DNA from: Deltaproteobacteria bacterium
Lineage (GTDB): Bacteria; Desulfobacterota; Deferrimicrobia; Deferrimicrobiales; Deferrimicrobiaceae
Reading direction: 5' to 3'
Length of the DNA stretch: 64,000 bases
Assembly: GCA_016218975.1 (NCBI GenBank)
Contig: JACRCO010000053.1
Coordinates: 141,523 to 205,522, forward strand
The first letter of the stretch is position 1. The number at the start of each line of letters is the position of its first letter. This document shows positions 27,167 through 36,273 of this stretch, piece by piece. The position numbers and the translations under genes were made by a program. The notes beneath the pieces are model-generated. The model ran no database searches and was not told the DNA's origin. It saw nothing but the letters and a program-made list of their open reading frames with translations.

Positions 27167-27910
27167 TCAAAGAACGACGGGCCTTCGCGGGGTGCCCCGG
27201 GGCGCCATCAGTTTGAGGAGCAACATGCCGGCGAGGAACCCCCCGATGTGGGCCCACCATGCCACTCCTCCGGTAAGAGCCGAGGAGCTCCCGAGCGACA
27301 TCGCGCCGCTCGCGAACTGGATCAGGAACCAGATGCCCAGAAAAACGAAGGCGGGGATTTCCACCACGGTGAAGAAAATGAAGATGGGCAGCAGCGTCAC
27401 GACGCGCGCCCGCGGGAAGAGAAGGATGTACGCGCCCAGGACCCCCGCGATGGCGCCCGATGCGCCGAGGTTGGGAACCATCGAGTTGGACTGGAGCAGG
27501 ATCTGCGCAAGGAACGAGACGACCCCGCACATAAGGTAGAATGCGAGGAAACGGCCGTGCCCCAGCATGTCCTCCACGTTGTCGCCGAAGATGTAAAGAT
27601 AAAGCATGTTCCCTATTATGTGGAGCCACCCTCCGTGCAGGAACATCGCGAAAAACGGAGTGACTATTTCCACCGGGTTCGACAGGAACAGGTGCCGGAA
27701 CCTGTAGGGGATTACCGCGTAGGCGTACAGAAAGTCGTTCACCGCGTCGCCGAGCGAAACCTGGTAGAGAAACACAGAAACGTTCAGCACGATCAGCGCG
27801 TAGTTGACGAACGGCGTCCGTGAGGAAGGAATCGTGTCTCGGATCGGGATGATGGGAAAGCGCTCCTTGCTGCGATGGTATATAAAAGATGTTACAGGCG
27901 CAGCCCGCAA
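27167..27910 (-). CDS. Rhomboid-family intramembrane serine protease
   Basis: 247 aa. Catalytic Ser151 in GASGAIAG and His221 in WAHIGGF; the HGGWLHIIGNMLYLYIFGD loop and several hydrophobic helices are typical. It cleaves membrane proteins within the bilayer. The reading begins at a TTG (27910) without a clear ribosome-binding site, and no in-frame ATG occurs before the conserved region, so the exact start is uncertain. Confidence 0.9.
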   Translation of the reverse strand: MRAAPVTSFIYHRSKERFPIIPIRDTIPSSRTPFVNYALIVLNVSVFLYQVSLGDAVNDFLYAYAVIPYRFRHLFLSNPVEIVTPFFAMFLHGGWLHIIGNMLYLYIFGDNVEDMLGHGRFLAFYLMCGVVSFLAQILLQSNSMVPNLGASGAIAGVLGAYILLFPRARVVTLLPIFIFFTVVEIPAFVFLGIWFLIQFASGAMSLGSSSALTGGVAWWAHIGGFLAGMLLLKLMAPRGTPRRPVVL

Positions 27911-27946
27911 TTGGAAAGAGCGATCAGGCTGTTATAATGTCAGGTT

Positions 27947-28870
27947 ATGCCTGAGAACAGGACGATAGCGATATGCATCGCGCTGTCTTTCCTGGCGCAC
28001 CTGACGGCTCTGTTCCTCGCCTCTTTCGTTCCGTGGACCGCCCGAAAGGGCGAAAGCGTGATGGTGGTGGACATCGCCGATCTTCCGCGGGCGCAGGATT
28101 TTCTTCCTCCGAAAGCGGGGATCATGGAGGGAGCCCCGCCGAAGCCGGCGGAAAAGCGCGCGCCGCCCCCCCCGAGGGCAAGGGGGAGAGAGCCGGTTCC
28201 ACCCCGGATGATGAAGGGACGAGTGCCGGACCTGCCGGTCAATCCCGCCCTTCCCGCCGAGGAAAGCTTCGCGAATGTGCGCCCGAAGGATACTCCCGCC
28301 GGCCAGCCGGGGAAGGAAGCCTCGCAACAGCCGGCGCGCTCCGCCGGTAAATCCGCCCAGGGCGGAACCGGGAGCGCGGGGAAACCGCTCAGGGACCTGA
28401 ACCCTTCGCTGGGAGCGACGGTCCTGGCGATGGCAAAAAAAGACGGCCCTGGAAGCGGCTCCGGCCCGGGGAACGCGGTGGGAACCAGGGGAAAGGCCGG
28501 CGACAAGGGAGGGATCGTCGAGGAAGGCGGCGGGGGCGCGAGACTCACCGCCCTGAACGCCCCCGAAATCCAGTACATATCGTACTTCGCCGGCATCAAG
28601 CGGAAGATCGAGTTGGTATGGGGCTACCCCGCGGGCGCCAACGGCATCGAAGGAGACGTCATCATCGATTTCGTCATCGCAAGGAACGGCAAGCTGATGT
28701 CGGCCACAATGATCCGGAGTTCGGGGAATCGGGCGCTGGACGAAGAGGCCATAGGGGCGATCCGGAAAGGAGCCCCGTATTCACCGATCCCGTCGGATTA
28801 CAACATATCGAACCTTCAGATCCGCGCCCACTTCGAATACACCGTGACGCACACCCGCATCCTGCGGTGA
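27947..28870 (+). CDS. TonB-family energy-transducing protein
   Basis: 307 aa. One N-terminal membrane helix (IAICIALSFLAHLTALFLAS), then a long Pro/Ala/Lys-rich periplasm-spanning region, and a C-terminal TonB domain (about 225-305) with GDVIIDFVIARNGKLMSATM, then IRSSGNRALDEEAIGAIRKG. It would couple inner-membrane proton motive force to outer-membrane receptors. No exbB/exbD or receptor genes are near. Divergent from the rhomboid gene. Confidence 0.88.
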   Translation: MPENRTIAICIALSFLAHLTALFLASFVPWTARKGESVMVVDIADLPRAQDFLPPKAGIMEGAPPKPAEKRAPPPPRARGREPVPPRMMKGRVPDLPVNPALPAEESFANVRPKDTPAGQPGKEASQQPARSAGKSAQGGTGSAGKPLRDLNPSLGATVLAMAKKDGPGSGSGPGNAVGTRGKAGDKGGIVEEGGGGARLTALNAPEIQYISYFAGIKRKIELVWGYPAGANGIEGDVIIDFVIARNGKLMSATMIRSSGNRALDEEAIGAIRKGAPYSPIPSDYNISNLQIRAHFEYTVTHTRILR

Positions 28871-28874
28871 CGGC

Positions 28875-29264
28875 TCACTCGCCCGCGATATTGTCGTAAG
28901 CCTCCGGGGAGAGAAGGGAGTCCGTCCCGGCGGAGTCCGCCGGCCGGACGACAAGCAGCCAACCTCCGCCGTAAGGGTCCGCGGTGATCGTTTCGGGGGA
29001 TTGCTCCGCAACGGGATTGATTTCGACCACGGAGCCGGAAACGGGGCTCACGACTTCGCACACTGCCGAAGACGATTCGACAAGCCCGATAGGCTCGCCG
29101 GAGGCAATCTCCGTTCCGGGCGGGGGAAGCTCGACGTACACCGCATCGCCGAGATAACTACCCGGCACATGCGTCAGGCCCACGCGCACCAGGTCCGCCC
29201 CTTCCCGGCGAGCCCAGACGTGGGTCCGCGCATACAGCCGATCCGTCGGAACGCCCTGGTTCAG
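28875..29264 (-). CDS. GcvH-like protein lacking the lipoyl-lysine
   Basis: 129 aa if it starts at CTG 29264, whose CTGA overlaps the folD stop and has GGAG six bases upstream; this gives the length of GcvH (about 127-130). A TTG at 29312 is an alternative. The GcvH fold is recognisable ([20 protein letters not shown], then [13 protein letters not shown] and [11 protein letters not shown]). At the lipoylation site ESVKA is replaced by Glu63-Ser-Ser-Ser66-Ala, so the modified Lys is Ser66. It cannot carry lipoate and cannot serve the glycine cleavage system in the usual way. No gcvT or gcvP gene is in the window. Confidence 0.75.
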   Translation of the reverse strand: MNQGVPTDRLYARTHVWARREGADLVRVGLTHVPGSYLGDAVYVELPPPGTEIASGEPIGLVESSSAVCEVVSPVSGSVVEINPVAEQSPETITADPYGGGWLLVVRPADSAGTDSLLSPEAYDNIAGE

Positions 29265-30127
29265 GTGCGGCTCCGCGCCGCCTGGAGCCGGGCGGCCTCC
29301 AGCGTGTTGCAAAGGAGCATGGCGATGGTCATCGGGCCGACACCGCCGGGAACGGGAGTGATCTTCCCCGCTATCTCCCTTGCCTCATCGAACGCCACAT
29401 CACCGGTCAGCTTTCCGTCGGGAAGCCGGTTGATCCCCACGTCGATCACGACCGCCCCCGGCTTGATCCAGGAGCCGCGGACCATACCGGCCTTCCCCAC
29501 CGCGGCAACGACGACATCGGCCGAACGCACCACGGACGGCAGATCCTGCGTGCGCGAATGGCACATCGTCACCGTGGCGTGGCGGGCGAGCAGCAGGAAC
29601 GCTACGGGCTTGCCGACGAGTATGCTGCGACCGACGACGACTGCATGCTTGCCCTTAAGGTCGACCTTCTCGTGATCGAGCATCCTGAGGACTCCGTACG
29701 GAGTGCAGGGGATCAACCCCGGTCGCCCGGAGAGAAGGCGCCCCGCGTTCACGGGGTGCAGCCCGTCCACATCCTTGTCGGGGGAGATGGCTTCGATCAC
29801 CCTGCTCTCCTCGATCCCGTCCGGAAGCGGGAGCTGGACGAGGATCCCGTGGACGGAGCCGTCCGCGTTGAGCCGCGCCACGAGATCCAGCAGCTCCTTC
29901 TCCGGCGTGGTCGCGGGCAGGTCGATCTGCCGTGAGAGCATCCCCGCTTCGATGCACGCTTTCCCCTTGTTCCGGACGTAGACGCGCGAGGCCGGATCCT
30001 CCCCGACGAGCACCGTTGCCAGGCAGGGGAGGATGCCGGTGCGGGCGGAGAACTCCGCCGCCTTCTCCTTGACCTCGGCGCGGACCGCCGCCGCGATGGC
30101 TTTTCCGTCTATCAGTTGAGCGGACAT
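29261..30127 (-). CDS. folD: Methylenetetrahydrofolate dehydrogenase/cyclohydrolase
   Basis: 288 aa. Signatures are [13 protein letters not shown] with the catalytic Lys, the block [25 protein letters not shown], the NADP-binding [16 protein letters not shown] and the C-terminal [13 protein letters not shown]. The bifunctional enzyme interconverts methylene-, methenyl- and formyl-tetrahydrofolate. Its stop overlaps the gcvH-like start, suggesting translational coupling. Confidence 0.97.
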   Translation of the reverse strand: MSAQLIDGKAIAAAVRAEVKEKAAEFSARTGILPCLATVLVGEDPASRVYVRNKGKACIEAGMLSRQIDLPATTPEKELLDLVARLNADGSVHGILVQLPLPDGIEESRVIEAISPDKDVDGLHPVNAGRLLSGRPGLIPCTPYGVLRMLDHEKVDLKGKHAVVVGRSILVGKPVAFLLLARHATVTMCHSRTQDLPSVVRSADVVVAAVGKAGMVRGSWIKPGAVVIDVGINRLPDGKLTGDVAFDEAREIAGKITPVPGGVGPMTIAMLLCNTLEAARLQAARSRT

Positions 30128-30210
30128 CGATGCCCTCCTCCGCGAAAATACACGGAGGGGTCGGAATCCTCCGCTCAGATTTTTTCAAAGGATTCTAACA
30201 GATATTACGC

Positions 30211-30229
30211 AAAATACGGCCCCGCCGTA
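30211..30229 (-). terminator. Short terminator after fmdB-like gene
   Basis: On the minus strand TACGGC and GCCGTA form a 6-bp stem around GGG, followed by TTTT. Upstream at about 30253-30272, CTACGGAG/CTCTGTAG forms another hairpin without a T-run. The rest of 30128-30315 shows no gene. Confidence 0.5.
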
Positions 30230-30315
30230 GAAGCGGGTCCTCCTCCACTGAAGCTACAGAGGGTACTCCGTAGCTGTAAATCGGGAACGACGCGGAAGAT
30301 TGCAGCGAAGGAGTA

Positions 30316-30603
30316 TTATTCGGCTTTCGGGCAGCCGGCGCAGGCAGGTGAAGCATCCCCGCCGGAGGCGGGACAGGATGCCGGTTTCTTCGGCGCCTTC
30401 CCGTTACCCCCGTCGTGCGACTTGCTGCCGGGGTAGTCGTTGGCGTAAAAACCCGCTCCCTTCAGCACGAACGCGCCCGCGGAAATTTTCTTTTCCAGTT
30501 TCCCGCCGCATGACGGGCATCGCTTCAGGGGAGCGTCGTGTATTCCCTGAAGCTTCTCGGTGGTTCCGTTGCACTTGCGGCACTGATACTCGTAGATCGG
30601 CAC
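30316..30603 (-). CDS. FmdB-family zinc-ribbon protein
   Basis: 95 aa from GTG at 30603, giving the family start (M)PIYEYQCRKCNG; an ATG three codons earlier (30612) is an alternative. Two Cys pairs (CRKC and CPSC) form a zinc ribbon. GAFVLKGAGFYANDYPG follows, typical of FmdB. The Cys-rich tail (CPASGGDASPACAGCPKAE) is also common. Family function is poorly known; it may regulate transcription. Confidence 0.88.
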   Translation of the reverse strand: MPIYEYQCRKCNGTTEKLQGIHDAPLKRCPSCGGKLEKKISAGAFVLKGAGFYANDYPGSKSHDGGNGKAPKKPASCPASGGDASPACAGCPKAE

Positions 30604-30656
30604 GGTCTTCATCCTCGCATTGCAGGAGCGCGGTTCATGACCCGCTCCCAAAGTTG

Positions 30657-30693
30657 CGGGACGCCGCTGCCGTCGGCCGGCAGCGGCGTCCCG
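30657..30693. other. Strong 16-bp hairpin between groEL and the fmdB-like gene
   Basis: CGGGACGCCGCTGCCG (30657-30672) and its exact complement (30678-30693) flank TCGGC. There is no T-run on either side, so it is not a standard terminator. It lies in the groEL-to-fmdB gap and could act as an mRNA 3'-end stabiliser. Confidence 0.65.
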
Positions 30694-30716
30694 TGTTCGC
30701 CATTATACTTTAAATC

Positions 30717-30760
30717 AAGGGACGTTCCTTCGGCCAAAATAAGTTCAGGAACGTCCCCGG
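30717..30760. repeat. REP-like interspersed repeat, copy b (inverted pair)
   Basis: AAGGGACGTTCCTT (30717-30730) and AAGTTCAGGAACGTCCCCGG (30741-30760) are inverted copies of the core shared with the repeats at 22.0, 52.5, 56.7 and 57.4 kb. The pair lies just downstream of groEL. Confidence 0.75.
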
Positions 30761-30770
30761 CTTCAAGTAT

Positions 30771-32393
30771 TTAATACATCCCGCCGCCGCCCGGAGGCAT
30801 CGGGGGCATCTTCTCCTTATCTTCCGGCTTCTCGGCGATCGCGCACTCGGTGGTGATCATAAGTCCCGCCACCGATGCGGCGTTCTGGAGGGCGACGCGC
30901 GTCACCTTCGTGGGATCGAGGATCCCGGCCTTGATCAGGTCTTCGAACTCCTCGGTGGCGGCGTTGTAGCCGAAAGCGCCCTTACCGTTCTTGATCTTGT
31001 CCACCACGACGCCGCCGTCCTGCCCGGCGTTGATGGCGATCTGCTTTGCCGGCTCGAACAGCGCCTTGCGGACGATGTCGAGGCCCGCCGCCTGGTCGTG
31101 GTCGAGCTTGACGCCGTCGAGGGACGAAGCCGCGCGGATGTAGGCCACGCCTCCGCCCGCCACGATCCCTTCCTCCACCGCCGCGCGGGTCGCGTGCAGG
31201 GCGTCCTCCACCCGCGCCTTCTTCTCCTTCATCTCGGTCTCGGTCGCCGCGCCGACGTTGATGACGGCAACGCCGCCGACCAGCTTCGCCAGACGCTCCT
31301 GGAGCTTTTCCTTATCGTAGTCGGAGGTGGTCTCCTCGACCTGCGCGCGGATCTGCTTCACCCGGCCCTCGATATCGGCCTTCTTGCCGGCGCCGTCGAT
31401 GACCGTTGTGTTGTCCTTGTCTATCACGACGCGCTTGGCACGCCCGAGGTCGGAAAGCTGGACCGCCTCGAGCTTGATCCCCATCTCTTCCGCGATGGCC
31501 TTGCCGCCGGTGAGGATGGCGATGTCTTCCAGCATGGCCTTGCGCCGGTCGCCGAAGCCGGGGGCCTTCACGGCGCAGGCGTGCAGCGTGCCGCGGAGCT
31601 TGTTGACCACCAGGGTTGCAAGCGCCTCGCCCTCGACTTCTTCCGCCACGATGAGGAGCGGCTTGCTGGAGCGAGCGATCTGCTCGAGCAGCGGGAGCAG
31701 GTCCTTCATGTTGGAGATCTTCTTCTCGTGGATGAGGATGTACGGATCCTCGAGGATGACTTCCATCCTTTCGGGATCGGTGACGAAGTACGGGGAAAGA
31801 TAGCCGCGGTCGAACTGCATCCCCTCGACGATCTCGAGGGTGGTCTCCATGCCCTTGGCTTCCTCGACGGTTATGACGCCTTCCTTGCCGACCTTCGACA
31901 TCGCCTCGGAGATTATGTTGCCGATCGTCTCGTCGTTGTTCGCGGAAATCGTGCCGACCTGGGCGATTTCCTTCGGATCCTTGGTGGGCTTGGACATCCT
32001 CTTCAATTCGCCTGCCACCGCCTCGACCGCCTTGTCTACACCGCGCTTGAGGTCCATGGGGTTGTATCCCGCCGCCACCAGCTTGGAGCCTTCCTGGTAG
32101 ATCTTCTGCGCCAGCACCGTGGCCGTCGTGGTCCCGTCGCCCGCCACGTCGCTCGTCTTGGAGGCGACCTCCTTCACCATCTGCGCGCCCATGTTTTCGA
32201 ACTTATCGGGGAGCTCGATCTCCTTGGCCACCGTCACGCCGTCCTTGGTGACAAGCGGGGAGCCGAACGACTTCTCGATGATCACGTTGCGGCCGCGGGG
32301 CCCCAGCGTCGCCTTCACGGCGTCGGCCAGGATGTCGACGCCGATCTTGATGCCGGCGCGGGCCTCCTCACTGAACTTGAGCTGTTTCGCCAT
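30771..32393 (-). CDS. groEL: Chaperonin GroEL (Hsp60)
   Basis: 540 aa. [20 protein letters not shown] is the usual start. [30 protein letters not shown] and the C-terminal GGM-type tail ([12 protein letters not shown]) are present. It forms the folding chamber with GroES. Second gene of groES-groEL under CIRCE control. Confidence 0.99.
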   Translation of the reverse strand: MAKQLKFSEEARAGIKIGVDILADAVKATLGPRGRNVIIEKSFGSPLVTKDGVTVAKEIELPDKFENMGAQMVKEVASKTSDVAGDGTTTATVLAQKIYQEGSKLVAAGYNPMDLKRGVDKAVEAVAGELKRMSKPTKDPKEIAQVGTISANNDETIGNIISEAMSKVGKEGVITVEEAKGMETTLEIVEGMQFDRGYLSPYFVTDPERMEVILEDPYILIHEKKISNMKDLLPLLEQIARSSKPLLIVAEEVEGEALATLVVNKLRGTLHACAVKAPGFGDRRKAMLEDIAILTGGKAIAEEMGIKLEAVQLSDLGRAKRVVIDKDNTTVIDGAGKKADIEGRVKQIRAQVEETTSDYDKEKLQERLAKLVGGVAVINVGAATETEMKEKKARVEDALHATRAAVEEGIVAGGGVAYIRAASSLDGVKLDHDQAAGLDIVRKALFEPAKQIAINAGQDGGVVVDKIKNGKGAFGYNAATEEFEDLIKAGILDPTKVTRVALQNAASVAGLMITTECAIAEKPEDKEKMPPMPPGGGGMY

Positions 32394-32434
32394 CGTAACG
32401 TTCCTCCTTTTTTCGTCCCGTCAATGGGTGATTG

Positions 32435-32725
32435 TTATTTTTCGAGTACGGCGAGGATGTCGTCCTCGCGAAGGATCAGGTGCTCCTCGCCATCGACCTT
32501 GATTTCCGTTCCGGAATACTTTCCGAAAAGGATGCGGTCGCCCTTCTTCACTTCGGGGGTCACCCGGGTTCCGTTGTCGGTCACCTTGCCGGGACCTACG
32601 GCGATGACCAGCCCTTCCTGAGGCTTTTCCTTTGCGCTGTCGGGGATGATGATTCCGCCCTTGGTCTTCGTTTCCTCTTCCACACGCTTGATCAGGATTC
32701 TGTCCTGCAACGGCTTCACCTTCAT
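32435..32725 (-). CDS. groES: Co-chaperonin GroES
   Basis: 96 aa. [20 protein letters not shown] is the start of the ring fold, [13 protein letters not shown] is the mobile-loop region, and the C-terminal [13 protein letters not shown] is typical. It caps GroEL, encoded 41 bases downstream. Confidence 0.99.
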   Translation of the reverse strand: MKVKPLQDRILIKRVEEETKTKGGIIIPDSAKEKPQEGLVIAVGPGKVTDNGTRVTPEVKKGDRILFGKYSGTEIKVDGEEHLILREDDILAVLEK

Positions 32726-32771
32726 GGTGCCTCCTCCTGCGGATGTTTATGGAGTGTCGGCCTTTCGGCTG

Positions 32772-32798
32772 TTAGCACTCGCCAGGGTTGAGTGCTAA
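32772..32798. promoter_or_regulatory. CIRCE operator of groESL (HrcA binding site)
   Basis: TTAGCACTC (32772-32780), a 9-base spacer and GAGTGCTAA (32790-32798): a perfect CIRCE element. It implies repression by HrcA, which is not encoded in the window. Confidence 0.97.
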
Positions 32799-32803
32799 CA
32801 ACG

Positions 32804-32833
32804 ATAATAATCAACGCGGCGAAAGGATGTCAA
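32804..32833 (-). promoter_or_regulatory. groESL promoter
   Basis: On the minus strand TTGACA (32828-32833), an 18-base spacer and TATTAT (32804-32809), immediately upstream of the CIRCE element. Confidence 0.8.
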
Positions 32834-32903
32834 GGGGGTAATGGAAAAACGGAAAAGACGGCGGACTTGCGCGGAAATGCGGTAAACCCGCATTTTTCAC
32901 CAT

Positions 32904-33176
32904 TTAAAGCTTCCTGCGGGCGATCTCCTCCTCGAAATACTTCCGGTAAAGGATCTCCCATTCCCGTCCGCCTTCCGGGACCTTCCTGGAAAGGCTTGCG
33001 ATTTTCCGCCTGACGAAGGTGTCCACGTCGTCCTCCGCCCGGACGTATGCCTGCAGGGCGGCCTTAGCCTCGCGCAGAGCCATCCCCTCGTCGGGGAAAT
33101 CGGCAAGATCGTCCTTGTACAGCCTGTCGATCACAAGGCGCGAAAGGTGGGATATGCGGTCTTCCGTCAGCCGCAA
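32904..33176 (-). CDS. DUF507-family protein (second of tandem pair)
   Basis: 90 aa. MRLTEDRISHLSRLVIDRLY, then REAKAALQAYVRAEDDVDTF and the Lys/Glu-rich C-terminal helix match DUF507. It is all-helical with no signal peptide, function unknown. It lies 28 bases after another DUF507 gene on the same strand; the two are diverged paralogues. Confidence 0.85.
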   Translation of the reverse strand: MRLTEDRISHLSRLVIDRLYKDDLADFPDEGMALREAKAALQAYVRAEDDVDTFVRRKIASLSRKVPEGGREWEILYRKYFEEEIARRKL

Positions 33177-33204
33177 CGCGTATCTCCATGGACGGAAGGA
33201 GCGA

Positions 33205-33486
33205 TCAAAGGACGATCCCCCGTTCCTTCGCGAGTCGTTCCTTTATCTTCTGGAACATCAGGTGGGCGCTTGCCTGCGATTGGACCAGCTCCCGGGAATG
33301 CTTCTCCAGCAGCGCCTCGACCTCCCTGTCGAGCGCTTCCTCCCGCTGGAAGTCCTTCGTTATCTCACCGATCATTTTCGCCAGCAGGACGTCGTCGGCG
33401 GCTTTCGGCCGGAACAGCCGCTTCTCCTTCCAGCGGGAAAGGATCACACGGCAGATGCTCCGAATCTGTTCCTCGCGGACCTTCAA
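33205..33486 (-). CDS. DUF507-family protein (first of tandem pair)
   Basis: 93 aa. MKVREEQIRSICRVILSRWK, then LLAKMIGEITKDFQREEALD and LVQSQASAHLMFQKIKERLA. DUF507 genes often occur as such pairs in Desulfobacterota-like genomes. The start lies 12 bases after the phosphorylase gene's stop, so they form one transcript. Confidence 0.85.
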   Translation of the reverse strand: MKVREEQIRSICRVILSRWKEKRLFRPKAADDVLLAKMIGEITKDFQREEALDREVEALLEKHSRELVQSQASAHLMFQKIKERLAKERGIVL

Positions 33487-33498
33487 CCGCTCCTCCTG

Positions 33499-34452
33499 CT
33501 ATAGCCCGCATTTCTTACCGGGCCTGGCGGATACCCACCTTCTGAAATCATCGCCGATGATCCCCCGCCGACGATATCTTTCCATCGAAACGGCGCAGGG
33601 GCAATCCCTTTTCCGGCCGGCGAGCGAACATGCCGCCGCCAGCGCCAGCGCCGGGATGGCGTTTTTCGCCCGCTCCACGCGCTCGGCCGCTTTTTCGGGG
33701 AGCATCCCCTCGAAAAGTTTCCCGCTGCGGTACGGCAATGATTTTACTCCCTCCGCGTAGTTCGTCAGGTAGCCGAGCGGCGCGTAGCAGATCTCCAACT
33801 CCCGCGCGAGGAACGCCTCCGGGCACAGGGTCATCCCCACCATGTCCGCCCCGGCGGTTCCCAGGAAGCGGATCTCGGCAGGCGTCTCGAGACGCGGCCC
33901 CTCAGTGCATGCGTATGTTCCCGCGGCATGCAGCCGGATCCCGGCCTTTTCGTTTTTCCACGCTTCCCGAAGCGCACCGCGGAGCGTTTCGCAAAATACC
34001 GGGAATTGGCGGATGAACCCGATCCCCAGCCCTTCGAAGAAGGTGGAGGGGCGGTTCCGGGTGAAATCGAGCAGATCGTCGGGAAGGACGAGATCGCCGG
34101 GACGATATTTCGCGGAGAGGATTCCCGGTCCCGTCCATGCGAAGATACGCTCGACGCCGAGCGATTTCGCCGCGTAGATATTCGCCCGGTAATTGACGTA
34201 CGGCGCGGTTTTTTCGTACCCCCGTTCCCCGTGCCGGGAGAGAAAGAGAAAACGGAAGCCGTCTTTTTCGCATTTATGGATTGGGTTGGAGATGCCGAAA
34301 GGGGTTCGCACGCTGCGGACGGAAAGACGGCGCCCAAGCGTCCCTTCCGGGAGCGCATAAGCCCCGGATCCCCCCAGAAGGAGGACCCGGGGCGGATCGT
34401 GCGGATCGAGGCTTCTCAGAACGATACCCGTACCCCCATACCCAGGGACCAT
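33499..34452 (-). CDS. 5'-methylthioadenosine/methylthioinosine-type phosphorylase
   Basis: 317 aa from ATG 34452. PNP/MTAP fold: LLGGSGAYALPEG (phosphate loop), FLFLSRHGERGYE, YVNYRANIYAAKSLGVERIF, the substrate block CTEGPRLETPAEIRFLGTAG, then ADMVGMTLCPEAFLARE. It cleaves methylthio-nucleosides with phosphate, in methionine or polyamine by-product salvage; MTA, MTI or guanosine specificity cannot be fixed by eye. Its start region overlaps the end of the barrel gene upstream by 37 bases, and no good ribosome-binding site is seen, so the start is uncertain. The C-terminus (KRDCPCAVSMERYRRRGIIG) is an extra tail. Confidence 0.85.
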   Translation of the reverse strand: MVPGYGGTGIVLRSLDPHDPPRVLLLGGSGAYALPEGTLGRRLSVRSVRTPFGISNPIHKCEKDGFRFLFLSRHGERGYEKTAPYVNYRANIYAAKSLGVERIFAWTGPGILSAKYRPGDLVLPDDLLDFTRNRPSTFFEGLGIGFIRQFPVFCETLRGALREAWKNEKAGIRLHAAGTYACTEGPRLETPAEIRFLGTAGADMVGMTLCPEAFLARELEICYAPLGYLTNYAEGVKSLPYRSGKLFEGMLPEKAAERVERAKNAIPALALAAACSLAGRKRDCPCAVSMERYRRRGIIGDDFRRWVSARPGKKCGL

Positions 34453-35063
34453 CCGCTCGTATCGACATCTATCCCGCTGAACTTGGGTTCGACGAAGTGA
34501 TATTTCCCTTCGAAGTTCAATGCGACACGCGGATTTAGCCATGCATCCACGCCCAGCGAGAAATAAGCGCCGACGGTCGTGTCGGAATCGTCGATCCCCG
34601 GCTCTTTCAGGTCCGCGAAGTACATGCCGAGCCCCGCGCCGGCGTACGGCTCGAGCACCGGATGGGGCAGGATCAACCGAAGGCCGAACGTCAGCGGAAC
34701 CACGCTGACCTCATCCGAGCCCCTCTCGGCTTCGAATCTTCCCAAGGCGCCTTCGATCGCAAGGTTCGGCGATACGCGGGACCCGATGCCGAGGTCGAAG
34801 CTGCTGCCCGTGTCGTACCCGCCCAGGCCGCCGCCAGTAGTTGTAGGCGCGTCGTCATTGGGCTCGAAGAAGCCCCCGTGCACGAAGAAGTAGGGCTGGC
34901 CGTACACGGCGTGCGTGGGAGGAGGAGCGCCCGCTCCCCGCGGCGGCGGGGGGCCCCCGTTCCGATACCGCTCAGGCCGTTCGTACCTGTCCGCCGCCTG
35001 CGCCGTGGCCGCAAGCGCCGCAAAAAAGATAACTGCCAGGATCCCTGCCGCGATTTTCTTCAT
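34416..35063 (-). CDS. OmpW/OmpA-like outer-membrane beta-barrel protein
   Basis: 215 aa. A signal peptide (MKKIAAGILAVIFFAALAAT, cleavage near AQA) is followed by a Pro/Arg-rich segment and an eight-strand barrel ending in Phe (GMGVRVSF). Strands such as SNLAIEG-like and AYFSLGVDAWLNPRVALNFE recall OmpW and related porins. The function is unknown; it may be a small channel or structural barrel. Confidence 0.82.
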   Translation of the reverse strand: MKKIAAGILAVIFFAALAATAQAADRYERPERYRNGGPPPPRGAGAPPPTHAVYGQPYFFVHGGFFEPNDDAPTTTGGGLGGYDTGSSFDLGIGSRVSPNLAIEGALGRFEAERGSDEVSVVPLTFGLRLILPHPVLEPYAGAGLGMYFADLKEPGIDDSDTTVGAYFSLGVDAWLNPRVALNFEGKYHFVEPKFSGIDVDTSGWSLGMGVRVSF

Positions 35064-35214
35064 CGCCCTTCTCCTTTTCTGCCGATGATAAATGCGCGGG
35101 CACGAGGCAACATTCAGGATAACCCCCGTCCCGATGGAAATAAAGTGTCCGTTTGCCTATAATGGATGCCTTCCCGGGGCTTACAACAATACGTCCATCG
35201 AAAGGGAGATATTC

Positions 35215-36234
35215 ATGATCATCGTCATGGAGGCCAGGGCCTCCAAAACGGAAATCCGCTCCGTCCTCGAAAAAATCAAGGAATTGGGGTACACGCCCCA
35301 CACGATCCACGGGAAAACGCGGAAGGTCATCGGCGCCATCGGCGACGAGCGCGGGAAGATCGTCCTGCAATCCCTCGAATCTCTACCGGGCGTAGAGCGT
35401 GTCGTTCCCATCCTCAAGCCGTACAAGCTCGCAAGCCGCGAGGTCAAGCCCGAACGCACCACGATCAAGATAGCGCCCGGAGTTACGGTCGGCGACCGCC
35501 AGCTCCTCGTCATCGCGGGCCCCTGCTCCGTGGAGAGCGAACAGCAGATGGTGGACACGGCGCGGGCGGTGAAAGCCGCCGGGGCGCATGTGTTGCGCGG
35601 AGGGGCGTTCAAACCCCGCACCTCCCCCTATGCGTTCCAGGGGCTTGCCGAGAAGGGCCTGAAGATCCTCCGCGCCGCGGGGGACAAGGCGGGTATGCCC
35701 GTGGTGACCGAGGTCATGAACCCGATCGACGTCGAGCTGGTCGCCGACTATTCCGACATCCTCCAGGTCGGAGCGCGCAACGTCCAGAACTTCGCCCTGC
35801 TGAAGCGGATCGGGAAATCGAAGCGGCCTATACTTCTAAAGCGCGGAATGATGACCACGATCACGGAATTCCTGATGAGCGCGGAATACTGCATGTCGGA
35901 AGGCAGCCGCCAGGTCATCCTCTGCGAGCGGGGAATCCGGACTTTCGAGGACGCCACCAGGAACACGCTCGACCTCTCGGCGATCCCCGTCCTTCGGGAG
36001 CGCACTCACCTGCCCGTAATCGTCGACCCGTCGCACGGGACGGGGCACGCGGCGTACGTCCCGCCGATGTCTTGCGCGGCGGTGGCTGCAGGCGCCGACG
36101 GCCTGATGATAGAGGTGCACCCGAAGCCGGAAAAGGCCCTCTCCGACGGGCCGCAATCGCTCACGTTCGAAAAATTCCGGGAGATGATGGAGGCTCTGGC
36201 GGGATTCATCTCCGCTGCGGGGCGCACGATCTGA
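35215..36234 (+). CDS. aroF: 3-deoxy-7-phosphoheptulonate (DAHP) synthase, AroF type with N-terminal regulatory domain
   Basis: 339 aa from ATG 35215, with AAAGGGAG upstream. Residues 1-70 form the ferredoxin-like regulatory domain of type I-beta enzymes ([20 protein letters not shown]). The barrel follows, with [61 protein letters not shown] and [13 protein letters not shown]. It condenses phosphoenolpyruvate and erythrose 4-phosphate, the first shikimate step. Confidence 0.96.
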   Translation: MIIVMEARASKTEIRSVLEKIKELGYTPHTIHGKTRKVIGAIGDERGKIVLQSLESLPGVERVVPILKPYKLASREVKPERTTIKIAPGVTVGDRQLLVIAGPCSVESEQQMVDTARAVKAAGAHVLRGGAFKPRTSPYAFQGLAEKGLKILRAAGDKAGMPVVTEVMNPIDVELVADYSDILQVGARNVQNFALLKRIGKSKRPILLKRGMMTTITEFLMSAEYCMSEGSRQVILCERGIRTFEDATRNTLDLSAIPVLRERTHLPVIVDPSHGTGHAAYVPPMSCAAVAAGADGLMIEVHPKPEKALSDGPQSLTFEKFREMMEALAGFISAAGRTI

Positions 36235-36273
36235 CGCAAGCCGCATCATCATGTTGATGCAAGCCGCACTATC

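Noticed and set aside
32772-32798. CIRCE element as part of a CRISPR or repeat array
   Set aside because: It occurs once, upstream of groES, with the exact CIRCE spacing. No CRISPR-like spaced direct repeats are seen anywhere in the window.
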